DNA from: Gerris lacustris
Taxonomy: Eukaryota > Arthropoda > Insecta > Hemiptera > Gerridae
DNA: 64,000 bases
Assembly: GCA_951217055.1 (NCBI GenBank)
Contig: OX578280.1
Location: forward strand, 620,001 to 684,000
Direction of reading: 5' to 3'
The number at the start of each line of letters is the position of its first letter. Position 1 is the first letter of the stretch. The notes under the pieces are model-generated. The model was not told the DNA's origin, made no database searches, and worked only from the letters and a program-made list of their open reading frames with translations. The position numbers were made by a program, and so were the translations under genes. Of the stretch, positions 1-11,398 are shown piece after piece.

Positions 1-465
1 TTTTCTCTGTCTGTTTCCCGTAGTTAATAATAATTATAATTTGATTTAAATTAAAATTTAATCGTTCTGTAGTATGAATACTACCAAAATCGTAAAATAT
101 GAATTTCTAATTGATTGTACTAGGTACAGGTACTAATTGGGTACTTTATAATTATAAGCGTTATTTCTCAGTCTAGTTCTTTGTCATTAATGTTGACTTC
201 TCAGACTTGGGAAAAATTGAAAGCTTTAAATTCGGGTCAAGGTATCATTAAAGTCAGAGAAATTCATTCTCCTGGGTAGCTTAGTTGGTTAGAGCGCTAT
301 ACTGGAAATATAGAGGCCGGTGGTTCATATCCCCGCGCTGGAGTCTATTTTTCTCTGTCTGTTTTCCGTAGTTAATAATAATTATAATTTGATTTAAATT
401 AAAATTTAATCGTTCTGTAGTATGAATACTACCAAAATCGTAAAATATGAATCTCAATTTTTAGT
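1..465 (+). mobile_element. tRNA-derived SINE (family S1), tandem dimer cut by window edge
   Basis: The tail block at 1-110 recurs at 349-455, giving a period of about 348 bp. Between the two tails lies a tRNA-like head at about 274-343 with an A box (TAGCTTAGTTGG) and a B box (GGTTCATATCC). The anticodon arm is CTATA/TATAG around a seven-base loop whose middle bases read GGA. Related copies lie at 18360-18955 (reversed) and 50050-50350. This is a pol III-type retroposon head, not a working tRNA gene: the acceptor arm pairs poorly beyond CTCC/GGAG. Confidence 0.8.
274..343 (+). other. tRNA-like pol III promoter head of SINE S1
   Basis: A and B boxes are spaced as in a tRNA, with a five-pair anticodon stem and a U before the GGA triplet. 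It sits inside the dispersed repeat and continues directly into the SINE body, so it is read as the SINE promoter and not as an independent tRNA gene. Confidence 0.7.
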
Positions 466-1137
466 GATTTTTTAAAAATAATCATTGTAAAATAGTAAAA
501 TTTGTTTGTCACTATAATTATTTAAGTTATTTTCAAAAAAGATATAACTATTTAGCAGAATATTACGCTTAAATATATAAAAATAAATAATGTGGTAGTG
601 TTTATAACCTGCGATGAAGTAACCTTTTTTTAGTAAAATTTTCTTACAATGTGACAGCCTGTTTTTATTTTGCTGACACTTTGATATTTTGCTGACACTT
701 TATTAAAAAAAATCAAGAAAAATGGCATTTTGCAGACTGAAAACAGTACAACAATGCTTAATTTTGCTGCCGTGAGTAGATAAAATATATGAAATGAGAT
801 ATTGTTGATATTACTAAGTAAAAATATGTTGGCCGCTTGAGGATTTTATCCTGGTGTTGAAATGATTATTTATCGGCTATAAACCTAGCTGTTAATTGAT
901 GTCATTGCTATTATAAAAGGTGACAAGCTTTTAAATTTACTAAATAATTGAAGACTTTGATATGACCAGGAAATCAATTCCTAATTAAACCCCATTTCTT
1001 ATTCAACAATTACATTTTACAACAGAAGCCTTGTTTGATCCTGTGAACAGGAAAAGCTCCCGAAACATTTTGTATTTTTTAACTCGCCATTAAAGTCTTT
1101 AGACCAGCCTAAACAAGGGTTGCGATTTCAGGTGCCA
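466..1137. other. AT-rich gene-free stretch
   Basis: No coding signal was seen. A short duplication, TTTTGCTGACACTTT, occurs twice at about 671-706. Confidence 0.6.
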
Positions 1138-1288
1138 ACCGACCTATATAACAATATACAACTACGTAATAATATTGGAACCGACCTATATAACAATATA
1201 CAACTACGTAATAATATTGGAACCGACCTATATAACAATATACAACTACGTAATAATATTGGAACCGACCTATATAACAATATGTAAT
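1138..1288. repeat. 42-bp minisatellite, about 3.5 copies
   Basis: The unit begins CCGACCTATATAACAATATA and repeats nearly perfectly. Because 42 is a multiple of three, each frame stays open and gives spurious 70-85 aa repetitive frames on both strands. Confidence 0.9.
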
Positions 1289-1788
1289 TGGTTTGAATGT
1301 AGGTTGAGCGGTAGAAGACTGTGTCCAGAACAACATGCTCAGTGCTCTTGCTTGTCGGCACCTCAATGCAACAACATATTACGGTGATTTCATCATCTTA
1401 TATAAATATCTTCTCACAATGCCAACGAGGGTTTTGTTGGGACATTACGTCCGACCCTCGGAACGTTCCAACACAAGGAGGCTGTTTACGTTCACTCTGG
1501 TGAGAACTAACGTAGGCCTGCTCACACATTCTAATTCCAACCCGACTCAACAGTTGAGTTTGCATAACGACTCTTCCTGCTCTTGTATCTGATACTAAGT
1601 CATTCCCATTAAGTAGTTAGTAGTTGGATTCTTGTAACAACAACAACTTGTTGCTGTAGTTCGTGCCGGATCTTATTTTTATAACGGAGAGGGAACTTTA
1701 CTCTGATGTAGACTCTCTCGCTCCCGCAAGGTAAAAGAAATACTCAGTAGGGGACCACGTAAGTCACAAGTCGGACTTTTTCTCTTTT
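1289..1788. other. Gene-free, no recognisable feature
   Basis: This stretch has more complex sequence than its surroundings. Two short overlapping open frames (60-85 aa) show no family resemblance and no splice context. Confidence 0.4.
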
Positions 1789-2363
1789 GCTTCCGAGCTT
1801 ACCGAAGGTAACGGAAGCATTGTGTTCACTTTTGAGAACGAAAAACTTTTATGCATCCGATTTTAAAAATTCCAAGACAGAAATCCGTTTCAGACATCAG
1901 GGAACATTTTTGGTCTCGTGTCTGTCTGTCTGTCGGTCTGTGTGTCCGCGAATTATGAAACGTGTGACGATAACTTGAGTAAATGTCGACCGATTTTGAT
2001 GAAATTTGTTAGAGATGTTCATTTTACCAATGCCCAGGACGAGTTCGTTGGACAACGTTATCCGTCCAAGCGTTCACGAGCAACGCTCGCGTAAACGTGA
2101 ACTTCAAATTTAAAATTGGAATTTTAGGTCGGGAAGAAAATCTAACTTCATCTATTCAATGAGACAAACATTTTTTTCAAGTACAATTTTTTAGTAAAAT
2201 CAACAGCGACACCGCTATGAAGTGTTAAAGATCGCTAAAACTATTAATAGTTTTTACACAATTAACAAAAAAGTAATATAACAATAATTTTAATGTTAAT
2301 ATAACAATAATGTACATGATAGGATGCGAGGAAGCTATGTGCCACACTAATTGGCAGTCTATT
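1789..2363 (+). repeat. Dispersed repeat family A, copy 1
   Basis: It starts GCTTCCGAGCTTACC and ends GTGCCACACTAATTGGCAGT. It includes a TGTC-rich tract and the block ACGATAACTTGAGTAAA. Copies lie at 20955-21530 (same strand) and 61284-61868 (reverse), plus a relative at 3310-4075. No transposase is visible, so it looks like a non-autonomous element of unknown class. Confidence 0.8.
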
Positions 2364-2533
2364 TACTTTTGGCCTAGTCTGATCTGAAGAAATGATTCAC
2401 CTTATGTCAAATTTTCCTCAACGACTAAAAACGGACATGTCGGAACTAGATTTATTAAAAATTATAGTTTTAATATTTAATCCTAAGAATTGTTTTGTAA
2501 CAACAACTTGTCAGCGATAATGTCGAATTAAAG

Positions 2534-2616
2534 ACGACCCAAAGTGGTACAACCACACAACCTAAGTGGTATTACCACGCGACCTAAGTGTTATAACCAC
2601 GCGACCTAAGTGGTTG
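2534..2616. repeat. 22-bp tandem repeat, about 3.5 copies
   Basis: The unit is close to ACCTAAGTGGTATAACCACG and contains a small internal inverted repeat (GTGGT/ACCAC). Confidence 0.7.
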
Positions 2617-3309
2617 TAGCACAAACTCTGAGCGATATGGAAGATTGGGTGAAGTGAGGAGTGTCTGCTCAACTCACAGATGGAAATGCTGGGTTTAGTG
2701 GAGTGGTGAACCCTGTCGTAACTCGTGATGAGTTCACTCTGTTAAGGCGGAAATACACATGCTAGTTACTCGCACAAAAACATACGAGTAGCTCGCAGAG
2801 GAGTGCTACTGGCATGTGTATCCTTCAAATAGCATGTGAGTAAAAAGCATGCGAGTAAACCGCACAAGGTTTGATTTTTGTCTTGCCAGTGGCACAAGTC
2901 GAGGGGAGGGGGAACTGATAAGGCACGTGTAAACAGGCCTGCCAGCCCAAGGTTGCTAGTAGCTAGTAGCTAGCACAAGTCTCCCTCAGCCCTTCAGTCT
3001 TCAGTTGCGTTCCTTCCTTTCGCGGGTATCTGAAAACAACTCATCTACTTTCTCCGGAAGCATTCGCATTGATTCCAAAAACCATTGACGTCCCCGAACC
3101 GCATTTCATTTAGTAGCCACTGACTCGCTCCATGTTCTTAAATCCCTTCTAGCTACCAATCTTTTACCCACATTCTTCGTGTCTTTTTATTATTTTTCAA
3201 ATGTTTTAAAACACAGTTCTTTGCAAGTAACAGAACAATCTGGTTAATTTCATTCCGCACCGATACATTCATAAGGTACATTGAAACAATTAATAAAACT
3301 ATCAAAATT

Positions 3310-3358
3310 AATTGAAGCGAGCGTAGCGAGCTTCCTACATTCAACGAAATATGCTCCG

Positions 3359-3410
<52 letters not shown>

Positions 3411-4075
3411 AGTAACGTTTACGCGTGTGACGATAACTTGAGTAAAAGTTGACCGATTTAGTTGAAATTTGGTATACATGTTCCTCTTACTAATACTCAG
3501 GCTAAGTTCGTTGGACAGCGTGATCCGTCCATGAGTTCGCGCGCTACGCTCGCGTAAACGAGAGGTACAAAAATTAAATTGGAATTTCAGGACGGGAAAA
3601 GATTCTATCATCATCTACTCGATGAGACGAACATTTTTTTCAAATAACATTTTTTACTAAAACCAACAGCGACACCGCTATGACTTAATAAAGATCGCTA
3701 AAACTATTAAAGCGGACCTAAACGTTTATAATAGAGAAAACAACCTTTTTACCGATATCTTACGTTCTAACGAAACGATTTTAATAAAACTTCATATACA
3801 CCATCTAATGCACAATTGAAACAGGTATGCAAAATTTCAATTTGATACATGCAGTAGTTTGTTTGTAGCAAAGAGATACAAATTATAAATATTGAAATAG
3901 AGATGTGTGGTTAGAAGAATAGTAAGAATGCGGGGTGGTTCCCTTACTACTAGCCGCTGCACTACTACCAGACCCATTATCTATCAACTCATCATGATTC
4001 ACAATAATCTTTTTTTTCAATATTCAATACATATTTATTACTATACGCTCGCTTCAATGATAGAGCCACGCGATG
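3310..4075. repeat. Family A relative nested in the Harbinger-like element
   Basis: Short inverted ends (ATTGAAGCGAGCGTA on the left, its complement near 4045) enclose a TGTC microsatellite and the same ACGATAACTTGAGTAAA block as family A. It holds only repeat-derived open frames. Confidence 0.6.
3358..3411. repeat. (TGTC)n microsatellite
   Basis: About 13 uninterrupted TGTC/CTGT units sit within the nested repeat. Confidence 0.95.
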
Positions 4076-4325
4076 CCTAGTTTAATCAAATACAACTATT
4101 TCATAATTTATTCCGGCTAAAAGAAGGCAAGAAAAGATTGCCTGTTTCAAAACTAGAACATGTATTGTCATGTGCTAGTAGCTCGCACGAGACCGATCAT
4201 CCGGATGATACTAGCATGCTGTTTCACTGGCAAATGTACACAGCGTCTGCAGCATGCCAGCTACTGACGTGCTAGTAACTCGCCACTGGCATGCTATTTT
4301 ACTAGCATGTGTATTTCCGCCTTTA

Positions 4326-4728
4326 GGATTCAAGCGGTTTGATGTGACGGTTGTTTATTGTTTGGAGAGTGGAGGGTGGTCGTCTAGTGCTGTGGAAGCA
4401 GAGTGAAGGCTGTACACCCAGATGAGAGCAGTTACAGTGGAGAGGTTCTGTTCTGACGGAGGTTTAGGAATGTTAGATGTGGGTCAGACTCCTGTGTCAC
4501 AGTACTTGACCACCGCCACCTCACTCTTCTTGCGGTGAAAGCATTTTCAAAACCCTTCACAATCCGAACAAGCAACCTGTAGCCGAGTCATTCCGAGACT
4601 TGATTCCCAGTTCCATTCACCGCTTTTCCTATCCCTTGTAAATCTCACCGGTTAAAACGTGAATTTTCTCTCGGACGCTTCGCATTACTGTCATTTTTGT
4701 TTCCTTTTAAGATTTTAAAAACGTTGCT
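4326..4728. other. Gene-free, nothing recognised
   Basis: Unique-looking sequence with no open frame, tRNA or repeat that I can support. Confidence 0.4.
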
Positions 4729-4822
4729 TACCGTGCACACTACACTGCATCTACAGTGCACACTACACTGCATCAACAGTGCACACTACACTATATCTAC
4801 AGTGCACACTACACTATATATA
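4729..4822. repeat. 23-bp minisatellite, four copies
   Basis: The unit is CAGTGCACACTACACTGCAT plus three bases; later copies drift to ATATCTA. Confidence 0.9.
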
Positions 4823-5230
4823 TGTACAGTGTGTAACTCAGTGAAACATGTCACCGGTAAAAGGTATATTCGAGTGCAGTCTAATAATCCTAAATTCGGA
4901 GAAGATTGCAACGGATATAGGAGCAAGTTTCGTTCGAATGAAAATGATTTATCTCGTGAAAGTTTATAGGATAATCATCGGTGGAAAAAACATGGGATGA
5001 AGGAGTTGAACGTGACGACTCTTCCGAGCGGTTTCTCCTGACAGCTAACAATCGTATTCATTTTATTCAGCGACATGTTTCGTAAATGAGAAAACATGAC
5101 GTAAAGGTAACACTGATTAATCTTAAAATCACAATAAGTGTAATATTTTCTTGCTCATCTTAAAACATTTTTTATAAAAAAAAAGATCCGTTACACCACA
5201 AATAAATATGAAGTATGATAAATAAAAATT
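4823..5230. other. Gene-free, AT-rich
   Basis: No supported feature. Confidence 0.4.
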
Positions 5231-5861
5231 AATAATTTCAAGATAAAAAAACTTTTTATATACTACGTTTTTAAATTTTCTGTTGAATCGTATGTAATGT
5301 TGATAATATAATTGTTATTGTTATATAATATATAATGTTAGTGAAAAAAAAAAAAAAAAAAAAAAAAAAATCCAAATTTATTTAATTCACATAAATGACA
5401 ACCATCCAGAGAGCTGATCTTAAACCTATAAAAGGATAAATCTTTGTACAACGGATCTCCCCAACACCAAATCTAAAGCATGCCATCAATATATTTGAAA
5501 TAATATAATCGATAAATAATATAATCGATATTTCCTGTTTAGCTGTCATTCAATGTTTACCTATCACAAATTTGAGACCCGTAAAAATGAAGATTGCGTA
5601 AATATGGGATATGGCAAAACAAATAAAATAACTTGCGGATTTTTTCCGAACTAACTTTCCGTACAGCAAAATTTGCTGAAAACCAATTAAATTCTGCTAA
5701 AAGATGGCTAAAAGTATTAAAATAATGCATTGTCATCGTGTTCTAAGCTATGCTAAAAGTTTCAAATGTCTAGCTATTCGGGAGGTTAGTTAGAAATCGA
5801 TTGCCAGATTTGTACCGGACAAACAAACAAACAAGAAAGCAAGCTAATAAAAACGTAGTAA
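5231..5861 (+). repeat. Dispersed repeat family C, copy 1
   Basis: It begins AATAATTTCAAGATAAAA and ends AAAACGTAGTA. The ends contain the inverted pair TACTACGTTTTT/AAAAACGTAGTA. A 29-base poly(A) run (5344-5370) lies inside, as does a TATA-like CTATAAAAGGA followed by a conserved block. Copies 2 and 3 lie in tandem at 27308-28602. No protein is recognisable. Confidence 0.8.
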
Positions 5862-6136
5862 AAAAATAGAGATGTAAGGTGGTAGGAAAAAATAATGTTG
5901 CTATTTCGCTTAAAACACGTTAATATTAAGATGACGGTGCATCCTCATCCACGACGCGACGGGCCGATCTTAGTTATGCAAATAAATGCATCTAAGACTT
6001 CAGATTATGCGGGAAAATGTGAGGAGCTGAGCCTAGGCAGCGGGGTCCGTGTCATCGACCTGTCCGATAAAAACATTCCTTCATCTTAATAATCGATACT
6101 TAGGAGTTGAGAGACACCTAGGCGAGACCAGCAGAG

Positions 6137-6530
6137 TCCAGCTTCACGCACTGCTCAGCTCCAGGTTCACGCACTGTTCAGCTCCAGGTTCACTCACTGT
6201 TCAGCTCCAGGTTCACTCACTGTTCAGCTCCAGGTTCACGCACTGCTCAGCTCCAGGTTCACGCATTGCTTATTCCAGGTTCACGCACTGCTCAGCTCCA
6301 GGTTCACGCACTGTTCAGCTCCAGGTTCACTCACTGTTAAGCTCCAGGTTCACGCACTGCTCAGCTCCAGGTTCACGCACTGCTCAGCTCCAGGTTCACT
6401 CAAAGTTAAGCTCCAGGTTCACGCACTGCTCAGCTCCAGGTTTACGCACTGCTCAGCTCAAGGTTCACGCACTGCTCAGCTCCAGGTTCACGCACTGCTT
6501 AGCTCCAGGTTCACGCACTACTCAGTTCTT
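6137..6530. repeat. 23-bp minisatellite, about 17 copies
   Basis: The unit is CTCAGCTCCAGGTTCACGCA plus three bases, with ACGC/ACTC and CTC/TTC variants. Three units make 23 codons and none of the frames contains a stop, so a 162-aa frame spans the array; it is an artefact. Confidence 0.95.
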
Positions 6531-7619
6531 ATCTTGAGTGGATATGTTTAAATCTGGTCTTTTGCCAATTTTTAACCGATCAGAAGCTAAAACAACTATT
6601 AGCGGCAACATAAGACGATAAAGTTAATATAAAAAAGATTCTAGTAAACATTTTCTTAGAAAAAATTGACTTATAATTGAATTTACGTCCAGTTATTGAT
6701 CTAAAACCATCACCACATGAACAATTTACAGTACCAAACAATAAATCTTATATAACAGCTCTGTCTGTCTTGTCTGTCTATGCGGTGGTGTCTGTCCGTT
6801 GCTTGTTTCAATTCATAAACTACTACAGCTAGGAACATGAAATTCGGTACACAGATGCATCTCGGCATTTGAGACAACTGGGCAATTTTTAAATTTTTCA
6901 CACTTAATATTTTCAAGTCGCCATGACATGTTATAAATCAATTTAAAGGTCTTGAAGTGTAGAAAAAGAATATGCAACTATTAAAATTTTACACTTAATA
7001 ATTTTAACATATTCGTAAAGAAACCGGCGATTATCGCCCCACATACTTATGTGAAGCTCGCTTACTTGTCTTAATAAAATCCCCGATCATTTTAATCATA
7101 AAGTCTTAAGTAAAACCCCTATACAAAATTTAATTTTTAAAATTAAAAAAAAAATGCAATCTGCGTGATGTTGCGAAATGAACAGCAGATTAAGACGATA
7201 GATTTGCAGCAAGTTATTTTGTAACTGGACGCGTTCATTGTATCCGCAGCAAACATTGATTTCAACTTTCCAATTTCTTCTCGGAGTGTGAAGGTCACAT
7301 TGCGCCTCAACAAAGTATTTATTTAAATACAAATCAATATCTCCCGACGCGACGTAGACATGGTAGTTTCAATCCTAGCCCACATATATTTATCTCGTAC
7401 TCGTAGGTTTAATCAAGTTGTTAAATTTCAATACGAGGAAGTAGTTCCATATCGATACTCAAACAAAACATGTATTCAACATCGCCATTGCTAATTACAA
7501 GCCGACGACTTTCAGGAATAAAATAAAACGCCAAAGTCTAAAGTCGGCTTTCAACCATGAGTCGTCATCTTCATTGCCAAGTTGGTCATAAGCCGGCCTT
7601 TTACAGTAAACTTACTTCA
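6531..7619. other. Gene-free stretch with a CTGTCTGT-type repeat scrap
   Basis: 6760-6860 has the CTGTCTGT stretch plus AACATGAAATTCGGTAC, which resembles the repeat domains of families A and E. The rest shows nothing I can name. Confidence 0.4.
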
Positions 7620-7753
7620 ATGGAGAAGCCGTTTTCATTATCCCTTATCAACTGAATACAGTAACTTCAGTGGAGAGAAGTTTTTCTTTATTCCTTATTA
7701 ACTGAATACAGTAACTTAAGTGGAGAGAAGTTGTTCTTTATTCCTTATCAACT
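7620..7753. repeat. 50-bp minisatellite, left part (about 2.5 copies)
   Basis: The unit starts AACTGAATACAGTAACTTCA. It is interrupted at about 7754 by a poly(A)-ended insertion and resumes at 7920. Confidence 0.9.
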
Positions 7754-7919
7754 GCTCTCTCTCCACAGCTCAGGACTCCATGTTCTCTAGTGGAGAGATA
7801 ACCTAATTTAGCATTAAATTGTTAAATCAGCAAAAAAGATAACTCGATGTAATGGAATATTATTATGTATTAATATGTTGTATTTTTTTATTCAATAAAG
7901 GTAAATTAAAATAAAAAAA
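7754..7919 (+). mobile_element. Short retroposed insert with poly(A) tail inside the 50-bp array
   Basis: The segment begins CTCTCTCCACAGC and ends with an AATAAA-type signal (ATTCAATAAAGG) about 20 bp before an A-rich tail. The flanking array reads AACTG on both sides, consistent with a 5-bp target duplication in the repeat unit. The source RNA is not recognised. Confidence 0.65.
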
Positions 7920-8224
7920 AAAAACTGAATACAGTAACTTCAGTGGAGAAAAGTTGTTCTTTATTCCTTATTAACTGAATACAGTAACTTCAGTGGAGAG
8001 AAGTTGTTCTTTATTCCTTATCAACTGAATACAGTAACTTCAGTGGAGAGAAGTTGTTCTTTATTCCTTATCAACTGAATACAGTAACTTCAGTGGAGAG
8101 AAGTTGTTCTTTATTCCTTATCAACTGAATACAGTAACTTCAGTGGAGAGAAGTTGTTCTGTATTCCTTATCAACTGAATACAGTAACTTCAGTGGAGAG
8201 AAGTTGTTCTTTATTGCTTATCAA
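7920..8224. repeat. 50-bp minisatellite, right part (six copies)
   Basis: Six nearly identical units (AACTGAATACAGTAACTTCA...) continue the array at 7620-7753. Confidence 0.95.
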
Positions 8225-9140
8225 CCAAATATAGAATAACTACGTTCCTTTAATTTCATTCATCACGAATTAATAAATTCCTTTTAAATCTCGGCAGAAC
8301 CGCAATCTATAGTTATTACATTGTTACCAGTTTCCCAAAATGTCGGGGTAATTCAAGTTGTAGTGAATTTTATTCTTCTTCGTATACAGGGCGGTCCCGA
8401 CAAAATGTCGAATACACCCTGGATAAATTATATTATTTATTTTGCTCCACTTGGAGGTATCCGATCTGTTAAAATTACCCTTCATGAGACTCAGCGCATT
8501 TTCACTTTTTCACGCTTGACTTTCACAAAGAAATGGAGAGGAAAGCGAAGCGATATTTGTTGCCGTCGAATATTGTTTGAAAACTAGAAAGAGTTACAGG
8601 TCGGGTGTGTGGGGTGTTGCATGACTGGTACTTGCAGCTGAACAGGTACGGAGGAGTAAGAGCAGCAAAGGACACGGTGCGGCCGACGCGGCATCACTGG
8701 AACCCGTCTGTAATCCCCCGAGCCATCAACAGTCACGACTTTTTTTCCTCTTTAAATACCCGTGCTTATTATTATTCTTTTCGCCTGAGGCAATATCGTC
8801 CTTTTAAATCCCGTAAACTGTAAACCGTAATAATAACAGTAACGAACGAATAAAAAGTACTTGGGGTGGGATTTCATCGGAACAATAGAACGTACAACGT
8901 TCTTGCGATTAAAGTGTGAGGAAGGCACTGTATAAGGTTGAAATCATGGGACATCTAAAGAAAACGGTTCCAATGCCGCTTCCTAAAAATAATTACCACT
9001 TTCTCAGTTGGTAAGCATTCCGGTCTCTAAGGTCGGAATTATTATTTTAAAAAGGAGAAACAACTTGTGGTTCATCGTGCGTTTGCAAAACAACACTTTC
9101 CCTCCAAATGAATATGAATATGTACTTGGTACTTAACAAT
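8225..9140. other. Gene-free; two short unsupported open frames
   Basis: Frames at 8321-8587 and 8605-8823 match no family I know and lack splice or start context. ACAGGGCGGTCCCGACAAAAT at about 8388 resembles the edge of a dispersed repeat. Confidence 0.35.
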
Positions 9141-9194
9141 GTAACAAGTCTATTATGTTAAATCGTCGTCTCTATCTGATTCTCGAATCAAACC

Positions 9195-9592
9195 CTCTCG
9201 GACCAAATTGAGAGAGTACAGCGGCTTTTTGTGCGAATCTGCTATCTTCGATACTTCTTCAGGAGGGCTTACTACTCATATGAGCATATATCTGAGCGCC
9301 TTGAACTCTCGTCTTTGCGTCGGAGGAGGAAAGCCTATGAAATTTTGTACCTGTCTAAGGCCCTAAATGCGGCGAGCTTCGCTGTGAGGAAGTTGCCTCT
9401 CAAGTTGTCATCCTACCTGTTGGACGTCGAGCTAGCAGGTTTGCGTATATCAAGCAGATATCTGACATATGTCCCTTAGTTCGTTGCGTCCATTCTCTTA
9501 ATTCTCTGTGCCGTACTAACAGTGATATCAAAGTCTCTACCCTATTAAAACTTAAAACCATTCTTTCTCTCCTTTCCCATGGCCAGTAATTT
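9195..9592 (+). pseudogene. Non-LTR retrotransposon ORF2 C-terminal fragment
   Basis: The frame encodes QIERVQRLFVRICYLRY and then ERLELSSLRRRRKAYEILYL, the pattern of the region after the reverse transcriptase in Jockey/LOA/R1-type LINEs (a QxERVQRRF-like motif, then LxxRR and Y-L-xK-xLN). A stop and frame change follow at about 9477, and another frame continues with VRCVHSLNSLCRTNSDI, the usual end of such ORFs. It is a truncated, frame-shifted dead copy with no upstream palm domain here. Confidence 0.7.
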
Positions 9593-10069
9593 TTACTAAG
9601 TAATTAATCCTCTTGAGCGCTTATCTCGTGGCTTCAAGGCTGCATAAGTCGGATGTTTCGACGGTCTCACTGTCTCACAATTAATTTCGGTGGATTTAAG
9701 AAGGTAAGAAGCCCAAACTGGAGGCGCGGGCGCTCTCAACTCTGCCCGGACCCCACGTTCAACTCACAACAGAACCTTCACATTGGCAACTGACCCGGTA
9801 ACACAACATCAACATTCAGTTCCTGTTAAACAGAGTCAAGTAGAAAAATACTCATGTCATGAAAAACATGGAATCGTGGTTATATTTCAATGATATTCTA
9901 TGAAGTAGAGAAAACCAGTAAACATTGATACAGTAGACGGATCTTAACGAGTGAAATTATAAAACATTAATTCATTTCGATGACCGTTTGGTTCGCTAGC
10001 AGCTCTAATAGCATTCTATAAACAATTTAGAAACTACATATCGGTGAAATATATATACTGCAATAATGG
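9593..10069. other. Gene-free
   Basis: Nothing supported. Confidence 0.4.
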
Positions 10070-10340
10070 TTTACAGTGCTTACTGAAGTGGTGAAGGATT
10101 GCAGTGTGTGAAGTGGTGATGGTTTGCAGTAAGTGAAGTGGTGATAGCTAGCAGTGTATGACGTGTTTACAGTGCTTGAAGTGGTGATGGTTTACAGTGC
10201 TTGAAGTGGAGATGGTTTACATTGCTTGAAGTGGTGATGGTTTGCAGTGCTTGAAGTGGAGATGGTTTACAGTGCTTGAAGTGGAGATGGTTTACAGTGC
10301 TTGAAGTGGTGATGGTTTACGCAGTGCGTGAAGTGTTGAT
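10070..10340. repeat. 25-bp minisatellite, about 11 degenerate copies
   Basis: The unit is close to GTGGTGATGGTTTACAGTGC plus TTGAA. GTGG/GTGGA and TTTACAG/TTTGCAG variants alternate. Confidence 0.9.
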
Positions 10341-10739
10341 TAGAAGGAGGTAAAAAAAGTGACACCAACGAGGGAATAATCTCGATTGTAATATGGTTGA
10401 TATAATTTGGCGCGAGGTTCACACTCTTATGAAGGTGATTTTTATTTCTAGGACAAGTGAGCTCGTATATAAGTTAAACCGACCTGACTATTCTATTGGG
10501 GTAAAGAGATGTACTTACGAAGCCAGTGACTGAAGCTAAGAGACTTGTACACGACTGTATTGTTGCTGTCGGTTTCGCTGTAGTCGAGTAATCAGATAAT
10601 AAGCGTTAAGGAACCACCGTATCCAGGCCAATATGCACACGAGAATTATAAACACGGGTTTATATGATATTTGTAAAATTATACGTATTTATAATATAAA
10701 CACATAACACACGAGAGCCGACTATAAATATAAAAAAAA
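10341..10739. other. Gene-free
   Basis: Nothing supported. Confidence 0.4.
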
Positions 10740-11012
10740 TCCTACCGCGGGTTTCCGCAAGCCAAGCAAATTTCCATTGGAAATTTGTAGTTCAATGTTG
10801 TGCAGTTTAAACTTCCTTCATAACTACAAATATTGTGTGGATTATTTTAAGTTAAGAAAATTTAAAAGAAATATTTTAGTTAGATTAGGGTTTTTATAAT
10901 AATGCTTAGTTAAACATAATAGAAGTAGTTTCAAAGAGGTTTAAACTGCACAACATTGAACTACAAATTTCCAATGGAAATTCGCTCGGCTTGCGGAAAC
11001 CCGCAGTAGGAT
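10740..11012. mobile_element. MITE with about 73-bp inverted termini
   Basis: The left arm 10741-10813 (CCTACCGCGGGTTTCCGCAA...) matches the complement of 10940-11011 with only a few differences. The spacer is about 125 bp and AT-rich. No coding capacity. A related 32-bp hairpin is at 11367-11398. Confidence 0.85.
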
Positions 11013-11189
11013 GATTTCCAATCTTTGGTGACTCATCAGGAGGGGTTAATGACGTCATAAAGATCCCATTTTACATGGGGATCCTCATCTCAACGAGCTT
11101 GATTTTTCGGTGCAAGTTTTATTTTGATACGTCAATTCGTTCGAGAGCTATCGTGCTCACAAGAAATCAGCTAGAAATACATATACCTA

Positions 11190-11193
11190 TATA

Positions 11194-11269
<76 letters not shown>

Positions 11270-11270
11270 A
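11190..11270. repeat. (AT)n microsatellite
   Basis: About 80 bp of TA dinucleotides interrupted by three GT/AC steps. Confidence 0.95.
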
Positions 11271-11366
11271 AGTTTTGTAAAACCAATTTTTTCGTGCGAT
11301 CAGGGACCCATGAAACGTATTTTAGCCACAGTCCCGGCTCAAACTTCCGCCATGCCAGTGGCTCAA

Positions 11367-11398
11367 TTAGCGAATTTTTTCCAATGGAAATTCGCTAA
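11367..11398. repeat. Hairpin related to MITE tip
   Basis: TTAGCGAATTT...AAATTCGCTAA is a near-perfect palindrome. Its core CCAATGGAAATTCGCT is the same as the terminal-repeat sequence of the element at 10740-11012, so it looks like a solo or residual end. Confidence 0.6.

Larger units (their letters stand above)
2745..4322. mobile_element. PIF/Harbinger-like non-autonomous element, TTA target duplication
   Basis: The ends are inverted repeats: AGGCGGAAATACACATGCTA on the left and its complement on the right. A TTA triplet directly flanks both ends (2742-2744 and 4323-4325), as in PIF/Harbinger insertions. The subterminal motif CTAGTAACTCGC recurs near both ends. There is no transposase frame. 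A family-A-related repeat is nested inside at about 3310-4075. Confidence 0.6.

Noticed and set aside
274..343. Functional tRNA gene
   Set aside because: Belongs to a dispersed SINE; acceptor pairing is poor and other copies are mutated.
1109..1592. Five overlapping open frames of 60-85 aa on both strands
   Set aside because: They come from the 42-bp minisatellite and its flank; the peptides are themselves tandem repeats and lack splice signals.
6049..6537. 162-aa repetitive frame (CSAPGSRTAQLQVH pattern)
   Set aside because: The frame is the 23-bp minisatellite read across all three phases; no stop exists in the unit, so it is open by chance.
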